Shown one piece after another: positions 5,915 to 11,443 of a stretch of DNA of 11,443 bases. This DNA is from Clostridiales bacterium (GTDB taxonomy: Bacteria > Bacillota > Clostridia > Oscillospirales > Oscillospiraceae), in the NCBI GenBank assembly GCA_021201515.1, contig JAJQET010000013.1, forward strand, positions 1 through 11,443, read 5' to 3'. The notes under the pieces were generated by a model that was not told the DNA's origin, did not search any database, and saw only the letters and a program-made list of their open reading frames with translations. Made by a program: the position numbers and the translations under genes. Numbering within the stretch: the first letter of the stretch is position 1; every line of letters starts with the position of its first letter.

Positions 5915-7075
5915 ATGTCAGAATTGGACGAACTGCGGAAAGAGATAGACACCATCGACCGGCAAATCGTGCCGCTGTACGAACAGCGGATGCGGGTCAG
6001 CCGACAGGTGGGGGAATATAAGCTGAAACATGACAAGGCCATCCTGGACCCCGGGCGGGAACAGGAGGTGCTGACCGCCAAGGCTGCCCTGGTGGAGGAC
6101 AAGGCCCTGCGGCCCTACGTCGTCGCCCTGTATGAGCAGATCATGGCCCAAAGCCGGATGATTCAGACCAAGCTGCTGGGGAGCTGGAATCCTGCCAAGG
6201 AGCGTTCTTACAAGGAGTATCACGAGGCGGTGAACACGGTGGGCTGGCGGCCGGAGACCGACCGGGTCATTTTCCAGGGCAAGCCCGGGGCCTACGGCGA
6301 GGAGGCCACCATCCAGTATTTTGGGGAGCACTGCGACCGCACCAGCGCCCGGAGCTTTGAAGGGGTTTTCCTTGCCATCCGGGAGGGGCTGGGGGGCTAC
6401 GGCGTGGTGCCCATTGAGAACAGCTCCACCGGCTCCATCAACGATGTGTACGACCTGCTTGCTAAGTACGGCTGCTACATCGTGGGGGAGACCACCGTCC
6501 ATGTGGAGCACTGCCTACTGGCCCCCCACGGCGCCAGCCTGGGCAGCATCACGGACGTCTACTCCCACGAGCAGGGCTTCTCCCAGTGCCGGGACTTTTT
6601 GGGCACCTTCCCCCAGTGGAATCAGAACGTGGAGCTGAACACTGCCGCTGCCGCCAAGCTGGTGGCGGAGTCCGGAGATGTCAGCAAGGCGGCCATCGCC
6701 AGCAGCCGGGCGGCAAAACTCTATAATATGGACGTTCTGGCCGAGAAAATCAACGACAACCGGAACAATTACACCCGTTTTGTGGTGGTGGCAGAGAAGC
6801 CCTGCGGCGGCGAGGACGCGGATAAGGTCAGCGTGGTCTTTACCGTTCCCCACACCGAGGGCAGTTTGCACCGTATCCTGTCCGTCTTTGCCACCAACGG
6901 GCTGAACCTGCTGAAGCTGGAGTCCCGCCCCATTCCCGGGCGGAGCTGGGAATATACCTTCTTTGCTGACTTCACCGGCCACCTGAACGGCGGCGGCATG
7001 GACGACGTGATTCACCAGCTCATTGACGAGACCTTGAGCTTCCGCATTTTGGGCAACTACCGCCGCAGCGAGTGA
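5915..7075 (+). CDS. pheA: Bifunctional chorismate mutase / prephenate dehydratase (P-protein) with ACT domain
   Basis: It converts chorismate to prephenate and then to phenylpyruvate, the committed route to phenylalanine. The product is 386 aa, the same length as E. coli PheA. Residues 1-90 are an AroQ-type chorismate mutase, with R8, R25, K36, D45, R48 and E49 aligning to the E. coli catalytic residues at a constant offset of 3. The dehydratase domain follows with VVPIENSSTGSIND, YSHEQGFSQC and NNYTRF. The C-terminal ACT domain has EGSLHRIL and LESRP, the Phe-binding motifs, implying feedback inhibition by phenylalanine. The ATG at 5915 is chosen because AGGAGGA (5901-5907) lies 7 nt before it. 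A TTG at 5894 overlapping the aroC stop is in frame but less likely. No tyrA is in the window. Confidence 0.96.
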   Translation: MSELDELRKEIDTIDRQIVPLYEQRMRVSRQVGEYKLKHDKAILDPGREQEVLTAKAALVEDKALRPYVVALYEQIMAQSRMIQTKLLGSWNPAKERSYKEYHEAVNTVGWRPETDRVIFQGKPGAYGEEATIQYFGEHCDRTSARSFEGVFLAIREGLGGYGVVPIENSSTGSINDVYDLLAKYGCYIVGETTVHVEHCLLAPHGASLGSITDVYSHEQGFSQCRDFLGTFPQWNQNVELNTAAAAKLVAESGDVSKAAIASSRAAKLYNMDVLAEKINDNRNNYTRFVVVAEKPCGGEDADKVSVVFTVPHTEGSLHRILSVFATNGLNLLKLESRPIPGRSWEYTFFADFTGHLNGGGMDDVIHQLIDETLSFRILGNYRRSE

Positions 7076-7087
7076 GGAGGGGACATC

Positions 7088-7954
7088 ATGCAGCTTTCCT
7101 ATGAAAACGACAGCCGGAAGCTGGCGGTCATCGGCGACCCGGTGCTGCACTCCCTGTCGCCGCTGCTGCAAAATACCATGATTCAGGCCCTGGGGCTGAA
7201 CTACATCTATCTGTGCCAGCCGGTGGCAAGAGGGGAGGCCAAGGCGTGGCTGGAGGCTGTAAAGCTATTAGACTTTGCAGGCTTTAACTGTACCATGCCC
7301 CACAAAATCGATATGGTTCCCCTGATGGATGAGCTGGATGAGGACGCGGCGCTGTTCCAGGCGGTGAACACAGTTTGCCTCCGAGGCGGCAGACTGTACG
7401 GCTGCAACACGGATGGCAGGGGCTTTTATCAGTCCCTGCTCCAGCGGGGCATTGACCCGGCGGGGCGGAACGTCACCGTCCTGGGTACCGGCGGCGCGGC
7501 CAAGTCCGTGGCGCTGAAGCTGCTGCAGCAGGGGGCGGACCATATCACCGCGTGCAACCGGACGGTGTCCAAAGCGGAGCAGCTCTGCCGCTTCGCCCCG
7601 GACCGGATGGAGGCGAAGGGCCTTTCCACGGAGGAGCTGAGAGAGGGCGTCCGCCACGCCGACCTTCTGGTGAACTGCACCTCCCTGGGGATGAAGGGCA
7701 CAGGGGCGGATTTCGCCTCACTGGACTTTCTGGACGCCCTGCCCGCCCATGCGCCGGTGTGCGACCTGATCTACAGCCCCGCGGCCACCAGCCTGCTGAT
7801 GCGGGCGGGGGAACAGGGTCGCACCGTGATGAACGGCATCGGGCTGCTGATCTGGCAGGCCATCTATGCATTGGAGGAATTTACTCAGACCTCCATCGAC
7901 GGGGCGGCCATGGCCGCGCTGCTGGAGCCGCTGATGCTGCAGTATCAGGCATAA
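7088..7954 (+). CDS. aroE: Shikimate dehydrogenase (NADP)
   Basis: It reduces 3-dehydroshikimate to shikimate. The product is 288 aa, within the family range. The substrate-binding SLS is at 22-24, the catalytic lysine is K73 in TMPHK, and N94 and D109 (in AVNTV and NTDGRGF) complete the active site. The NADP-binding GTGGAA is at 133-138, followed by NRT at 157-159. NCTSLGM and a C-terminal NGIGLLIWQA also fit. GGAGGGG, directly downstream of the pheA stop, is the ribosome site, and the ATG is 12 nt after pheA. It is the last gene of the aro operon. No canonical U-tract terminator follows it. It could act on quinate as well, as some paralogues do, but the operon context argues for shikimate. 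Confidence 0.95.
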   Translation: MQLSYENDSRKLAVIGDPVLHSLSPLLQNTMIQALGLNYIYLCQPVARGEAKAWLEAVKLLDFAGFNCTMPHKIDMVPLMDELDEDAALFQAVNTVCLRGGRLYGCNTDGRGFYQSLLQRGIDPAGRNVTVLGTGGAAKSVALKLLQQGADHITACNRTVSKAEQLCRFAPDRMEAKGLSTEELREGVRHADLLVNCTSLGMKGTGADFASLDFLDALPAHAPVCDLIYSPAATSLLMRAGEQGRTVMNGIGLLIWQAIYALEEFTQTSIDGAAMAALLEPLMLQYQA

Positions 7955-7986
7955 AATCAGCGCGGAAAGAAGTCAAAACGCAGGTC

Positions 7987-8051
7987 GGCCTCCGCTCAAT
8001 AGGACAGGGCCGATTTGCATATAATAGCAGCGGCCGTCCAGCGCGGAGGCC
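7987..8051. repeat. Long interrupted hairpin after aroE
   Basis: GGCCTCCGC (7987-7995) and GCGGAGGCC (8043-8051) are a perfect 9-bp inverted repeat. Inside it, GGAC/GTCC (8002-8005, 8036-8039) and GGCCG/CGGCC (8008-8012, 8031-8035) also pair, giving a single extended stem with small internal loops. There is no U-tract after it, so a classic terminator is not supported. It may protect the 3' end of the aro mRNA or slow polymerase. The loop holds a TATAAT with no -35 partner. Confidence 0.55.
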
Positions 8052-8085
8052 TCTGTAACAATGGGTAACAAATTGTAAGGAATTT

Positions 8086-8112
8086 CTTAAGATTTTGTTG
8101 CTAAATCTTAAG
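8086..8112. promoter_or_regulatory. Perfect 10-bp AT-rich palindrome abutting the MBOAT gene promoter (candidate operator)
   Basis: CTTAAGATTT (8086-8095) and AAATCTTAAG (8103-8112) are perfect inverted repeats around a 7-nt spacer. The right arm ends one base before the -35 box at 8113. The position and AT-rich symmetry suit a dimeric regulator. No U-tract follows, so it is less likely to be the aro operon terminator. The regulator is unknown. Confidence 0.5.
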
Positions 8113-8141
8113 TTGATTTGCATTGCAACGAATGCTATAAT
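8113..8141 (+). promoter_or_regulatory. Promoter of the MBOAT-DHHW unit
   Basis: TTGATT (8113-8118) and TATAAT (8136-8141) are 17 nt apart, with TGC directly before the -10. Transcription would start near 8148, giving a leader of about 55 nt. The leader holds a small CAAAAA/TTTTTG hairpin (8152-8168). Confidence 0.75.
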
Positions 8142-8203
8142 ATCGTGTGTGCAAAAAGTCGATTTTTGTCGCATATCGAGCTGTATGAGGGGGGTGCGGC
8201 CGG

Positions 8204-9652
8204 ATGGTTTTTTCTGATCTGCTGTTCGTATTTGCGTTTTTTCCGCTGAATATGCTTTTTTATTGGCTGATGCCGGATATTCCCAGAAAAAACCGGGTTC
8301 TGCTGATTTTTTCCCTGATTTTCTATGCCTGGGCCGGGCCCATGTACCTGCTGCTCCTGGTGGGAATGGCCTTTGCGGACTGGGTCGTGGCCCTGCAGGT
8401 CGAGCGCTGCAAAACAAGGCGGAGCCGCAAGCTGGTTCTGGCGGCGGGCTGCACCATCAACCTCACCCTGCTTTGCATTTTCAAATACCTGACCTTCCTG
8501 CTGGAGAACATCCAGTTCCTCTTTGGCGTCCCGTCGGAGATCGTGGAGATCACCTTACCCATTGGCATTTCTTTCTACACCTTCCAGCTGCTGAGCTACA
8601 TGGTGGACGTCTACCGCAGCACGGTCCGGGCACAGCGGAAGTTTACCACGCTGCTGCTCTACGTCAGCCTGTTCCACCAGTGCATTGCCGGGCCCATTGT
8701 CCGCTATGAAACGGTGGAAAGGGAATTGACTTCACGGTCCGTCTCCAGCGACGATTTGGCCTACGGCATCCGCCGGTTCACCGTGGGGCTGGCAAAAAAG
8801 GCCCTCTTTTCCAATTACTGCGGCTCCCTGGCGGACACCTTCCTGGTAGCCACGGATGCGGTCGACGGCGCGGCGACTCTGGCGACCCAGCCGGCCCTGT
8901 CCATCCTTCTGGGTACTATCTGCTACACCATGCAGATTTACCTGGACTTCTCCGCCTACTCCGATATGGCCATCGGCATGGGGCGGATGGTGGGCTTTCA
9001 TTATCTGGAAAACTTCCTGTACCCCTATCAATCCACCTCCATCACCGAGTTCTGGCGCAGGTGGCATGTCTCCCTCAGTTCCTTCTTTCGGGATTACCTT
9101 TACATCCCCCTGGGGGGCAGCCGCTGCAAGCGCAGCCGCATCATCTTCAATACCCTGGTGGTGTGGGTGTGTACCGGCTTCTGGCATGGGGCCAGTTGGA
9201 ATTATATGCTGTGGGGTCTCTTTTACTTTGCCATGTTGTGCCTGGAAAAGTTCGTGTTCCCCAACTTCACCCAGCGAATGCCCAGGGCGGTGGCCCACCT
9301 CTATGTGCTGCTGGTGGTGAATTTCGGCTGGATGCTGTTCCGCTGTGAGGACTTGAGCTGGCTGGGCATTGAGCTGAAAGGGCTGCTGGGGCTCAACGGC
9401 AACGGCTTTGTCAGCTATGAAACGCTGACCACTCTGAAGGCAAACTTCATCTTCCTGCTGGCTGCGGCCCTGGCCTGCACACCGCTGGTGAAGCGGCTGG
9501 GGGAGCGGCTGACCGATCTGTGCCAGCGCAGCCTCAGGCTGGCCACCGTTTACCAGACGGTGCTGGCGGTGATTCCCGTTGCGTTGACTGTGGTGGCCAC
9601 AGCCTGCCTCGTGGGGGACAGCTACAACCCGTTTCTGTACTTCCGATTTTAA
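8204..9652 (+). CDS. MBOAT family O-acyltransferase (AlgI/DltB-like)
   Basis: This is a polytopic membrane protein of 482 aa, with hydrophobic segments throughout. It is expected to carry an acyl group across the membrane to modify a surface polymer. Family motifs are HQCIAGPIVRY (158-168), ITEFWRRWHVSLSSFFRDY (280-298), IPLGGSR (301-307) and GFWHGASWNYMLWG (325-338). The two conserved histidines are H288 and H328, and H328 is the likely catalytic residue. The MVFSDLLFVFAFFPLN start is typical of the family, and GAGGGGGG lies about 9 nt before the ATG. It has its own promoter, so it is probably not part of the aro operon. The acceptor (exopolysaccharide, teichoic acid or another glycan) and acyl group cannot be read from the sequence. 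The downstream DHHW protein is its likely partner. Confidence 0.92.
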   Translation: MVFSDLLFVFAFFPLNMLFYWLMPDIPRKNRVLLIFSLIFYAWAGPMYLLLLVGMAFADWVVALQVERCKTRRSRKLVLAAGCTINLTLLCIFKYLTFLLENIQFLFGVPSEIVEITLPIGISFYTFQLLSYMVDVYRSTVRAQRKFTTLLLYVSLFHQCIAGPIVRYETVERELTSRSVSSDDLAYGIRRFTVGLAKKALFSNYCGSLADTFLVATDAVDGAATLATQPALSILLGTICYTMQIYLDFSAYSDMAIGMGRMVGFHYLENFLYPYQSTSITEFWRRWHVSLSSFFRDYLYIPLGGSRCKRSRIIFNTLVVWVCTGFWHGASWNYMLWGLFYFAMLCLEKFVFPNFTQRMPRAVAHLYVLLVVNFGWMLFRCEDLSWLGIELKGLLGLNGNGFVSYETLTTLKANFIFLLAAALACTPLVKRLGERLTDLCQRSLRLATVYQTVLAVIPVALTVVATACLVGDSYNPFLYFRF

Positions 9653-9673
9653 CAGGGGGAGGGCGAAGCAAAC

Positions 9674-11197
9674 ATGAAAAAGAGTTCCAATTCCAATGTG
9701 ATCCATAAGAAGCGGGCGAAACTTGTGTCTGTTTTCGCCCGCGGCCTGTTGGATCTGATCGAATCCTGCATGGCGCTGTTCGGCAGAGGCCCGAAGGGTC
9801 TGGAGCGGAAGCAGCGTGTGCAGCAGAAGGAGCGGGGCGGCGCCCACCTGACGGTTTGGTTTGCGGGGATTTTCCTGACCGTCATGACGCTTTTGGCCCT
9901 GTGTATTCCGCTGCGGCCAACCTATTCGGAGCTGGAGCAGCGCGAACTGGCTACCTTCCCGACACCAACTGTGGCAAGCGTGCTGAACGGTGAGTTTTTC
10001 ACCGACGTCAGCTCCTGGTTCTCCGATACCTTCCCCCTGCGGGAGCGGTTCACCAATCTGAACAGCGCCCTGCAAAGCAACTTTGGCATCCAAAGTACGC
10101 AGATTCACGGCACCGTTGAGCAGGGGGACGAGATTCCCTCGGTGACGGACGGCTCCGGCGCAGTGTCCTCCGGGGAGCAGTCCAGCACCGTAGCGCCGGA
10201 GCAATCCAGCCAGACCGAGCCGGAGCAGGAACCGGAAGAGGAGGATAGTGTCACCATTCCGGAGCTTGACCCGGACGCCAAGGTGGAGACGCTGGGGGCC
10301 CTGCTGGTGATTGACGACGCCGGCTATGAGTATTACAACTTCTCCGCCGAACGGGCAGAGAACTATATCAAAGGTATCAACCGGGCGGCGGAGCTGCTGG
10401 ACGGCATCGCCAACGTGTACAGCATGATTGTCCCCAACAGCATGGACATCTGCGTACCGGAGAGCGTCCGCAGCAGCATCAACACCTCCGACCAGTCCCA
10501 GGTCATTGAGTACTTTTACTCCAGCATGAACGATAATGTGACGACGGTAAACGCCTTCCACACCCTGCTGGCCCATAACACAGCGGGAGAGTACCTCTAT
10601 TTCCGGACGGACCATCACTGGACGGCCCTGGGCGCCTATTATGCCTACTGCGAGTTTGCCGCCGCCGCCGGCCGGACTGCGGCGGATTTGGAGACTGAAT
10701 TTGTGGAGCACGTCTTTGAAGGCTTCCTGGGCAGCTTCTACCGGGAGACCAACAGCTCCACCATGGCGGCGAACCCGGACACGGTCTACGCCTATGAGCC
10801 GGTGGACACCAACGACATCACGATTCACTGGCAGGATGGTACGGTGAGTGATTATAACATCATCACCGATGTGTCGGACTGGTCGGCCACCAGCAAGTAT
10901 TCCTCCTCGTTCATCGGGGGCGACAACCCCTACAGCGTCATCGAGAACCCCAACATCACCGACGGCAGCTCCGTTCTGTTAATCAAGGAGTCCTACGGCA
11001 ACTGCTTTGCCCCCTACCTGGTGGAGACCTATCAATACGTCTATGTGGTGGATTTCCGCTATTACTGCGATACGGAGAGCGGTACCCTTCTGGACCTGGT
11101 GGAGCGTGAGGGGATTCAGGACGTGCTGTTCCTGAACACGATTTCCACCACCCGGGCGGAAAACCTCATCACACAGTTGCTGCAATTCATCGGTTGA
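9674..11197 (+). CDS. Membrane-anchored DHHW family protein (AlgX/AlgJ-like, SGNH-type fold)
   Basis: The product is 507 aa. A basic cytoplasmic stretch (1-60) is followed by one membrane helix (about 61-80) and a large extracytoplasmic domain. The SELEQRELATFP (85-96) and SDTFPLRERF (117-126) motifs are typical of the DHHW family. Residues about 150-195 form a Ser/Glu/Gln/Pro-rich low-complexity linker. The hallmark DHHW is at 313-316 (RTDHHWTALGAY), and KESYGNCFAP (438-447) supplies the candidate nucleophile S440. By analogy with AlgJ/AlgX beside AlgI in alginate acetylation, it likely completes acyl transfer to the polymer outside the cell. The start codon lies 21 nt after the MBOAT stop with a GGAGGG site, so the two form one operon. 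The polymer acted on is unknown. Confidence 0.88.
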   Translation: MKKSSNSNVIHKKRAKLVSVFARGLLDLIESCMALFGRGPKGLERKQRVQQKERGGAHLTVWFAGIFLTVMTLLALCIPLRPTYSELEQRELATFPTPTVASVLNGEFFTDVSSWFSDTFPLRERFTNLNSALQSNFGIQSTQIHGTVEQGDEIPSVTDGSGAVSSGEQSSTVAPEQSSQTEPEQEPEEEDSVTIPELDPDAKVETLGALLVIDDAGYEYYNFSAERAENYIKGINRAAELLDGIANVYSMIVPNSMDICVPESVRSSINTSDQSQVIEYFYSSMNDNVTTVNAFHTLLAHNTAGEYLYFRTDHHWTALGAYYAYCEFAAAAGRTAADLETEFVEHVFEGFLGSFYRETNSSTMAANPDTVYAYEPVDTNDITIHWQDGTVSDYNIITDVSDWSATSKYSSSFIGGDNPYSVIENPNITDGSSVLLIKESYGNCFAPYLVETYQYVYVVDFRYYCDTESGTLLDLVEREGIQDVLFLNTISTTRAENLITQLLQFIG

Positions 11198-11224
11198 CAC
11201 CAAAAACAACCTCTGACATAGAAT
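11194..11224 (+). promoter_or_regulatory. Candidate promoter overlapping the end of the DHHW gene
   Basis: A consensus TTGACA (11194-11199) is followed by TAGAAT (11219-11224) after a 19-nt spacer, slightly longer than ideal. Transcription from here would start near 11231 and would exclude the left arm of the 11-bp inverted repeat at 11203-11213. Confidence 0.4.
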
Positions 11225-11281
11225 GACATGGAAGGGTCAATTTCCGACCTTTCACCGTTATGCTATGAAGGAGGTTGTTTT
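11203..11281 (+). promoter_or_regulatory. 11-bp inverted repeat covering the ribosome site of the last gene
   Basis: AAAACAACCTC (11203-11213) is the perfect complement of GAGGTTGTTTT (11271-11281), which contains most of the AAGGAGG ribosome site at 11268-11274. An inner hairpin (GAAGGGTC 11231-11238, GACCTTTC 11246-11253, one G-U) brings the arms closer. In a read-through transcript the ribosome site would be paired. The pairing is seen; regulation is inferred. Confidence 0.5.
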
Positions 11282-11443
11282 ATGCCCGAGTTCGATTATC
11301 AGGAAATTCGTGAGGCCACCTGCGTCCACACGCAGAAGATTTACGATTCCTGCCAGGCGAAGGACTGCGTGGAGGGGATACGGTTTTATCCGACCCTGCC
11401 CAGCGTGCCGGTGCTGAACGCCGCATCCTCGCTGAAAAATGGG
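11282..11443 (+). CDS. 5' part of a small Cys-rich hypothetical protein (runs off the window)
   Basis: 54 codons are visible from the ATG at 11282, beginning MPEFDYQEIREATCVHTQKI. A near-perfect AAGGAGG site lies 7 nt before the ATG, so the start is firm. A cysteine pattern is visible: C14, C24 and C29 in CVHTQKIYDSCQAKDC (residues 14-29). I associate this CVHTQKIYDSC-type start with hypothetical proteins recurrent in spore-forming Clostridia, possibly spore-related, but this is from memory and weak. No function is assigned. It may be read from its own promoter (11194-11224) or by read-through from the MBOAT-DHHW unit. Confidence 0.75.
   Translation, partial: MPEFDYQEIREATCVHTQKIYDSCQAKDCVEGIRFYPTLPSVPVLNAASSLKNG

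Noticed and set aside
8020..8025. TATAAT in the loop of the hairpin after aroE as a promoter
   Set aside because: There is no -35 box at suitable spacing. The TTGATT/TATAAT pair at 8113-8141 is far better.
8732..10828. 698-codon minus-strand open frame opposite the MBOAT and DHHW genes
   Set aside because: It spans two genes with clear family motifs on the plus strand, has a shadow-like composition and has no convincing ribosome site.
1..11443. CRISPR arrays, tRNA or rRNA genes, transposases
   Set aside because: No regularly spaced repeats, no tRNA- or rRNA-like sequence and no transposase or integrase motifs were found in reading either strand.

Overview
The window looks like a chromosomal segment of a high-GC, Gram-positive gut Clostridia (Oscillospiraceae-like, in the Flavonifractor/Lawsonibacter/Oscillibacter neighbourhood). 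This is inferred from strong AGGAGG-type ribosome sites, extended -10 promoters, a shikimate operon of clostridial type, and a DUF3877-like gene. The exact genus cannot be read from the sequence.

Layout. Positions 1-86 hold the 5' end of a minus-strand gene (DUF3877-like). It is divergent from the main operon, and each direction has its own promoter. From about 208 to 7954 there is a plus-strand aromatic amino acid operon: aroF (DAHP synthase), aroB, aroA, an unrelated inserted gene, aroC, pheA (chorismate mutase/prephenate dehydratase/ACT) and aroE. Together they give five steps of the chorismate pathway plus the phenylalanine branch. The dehydroquinase (aroD/aroQ) and shikimate kinase (aroK) steps are absent and must lie elsewhere.

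The operon is preceded by what looks like a complete ribosome-mediated attenuator. It has an extended -10 promoter, a 46-codon leader ORF with eight aromatic codons (3 Tyr, 3 Phe, 2 Trp) in residues 9-27, a perfect 10-bp terminator hairpin with a U-tract, and an upstream copy of the terminator's 3' arm (one base shorter) that can form a competing antiterminator. This appears to sense all three end products of the shikimate pathway and is the most interesting signal in the window.

Between aroA and aroC sits a low-GC gene encoding a ScoMcrA-type SRA-like (modified-DNA reader) domain plus a small Tudor-like C-terminal domain, with no HNH nuclease. A 9-bp direct repeat flanks this segment. Collapsing the repeat in silico gives an ATGA stop/start overlap of aroA and aroC like that of aroB/aroA, which suggests an insertion into a compact operon.

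From about 8086 a second plus-strand unit begins under its own strong promoter, with a perfect 10-bp palindrome abutting the -35 box. It encodes an AlgI/DltB-type MBOAT O-acyltransferase and a membrane-anchored DHHW-family (AlgX/AlgJ-like) protein, a pair expected to O-acylate a cell-surface polymer. The window ends inside a small Cys-rich hypothetical gene whose Shine-Dalgarno site lies in one arm of an 11-bp inverted repeat.
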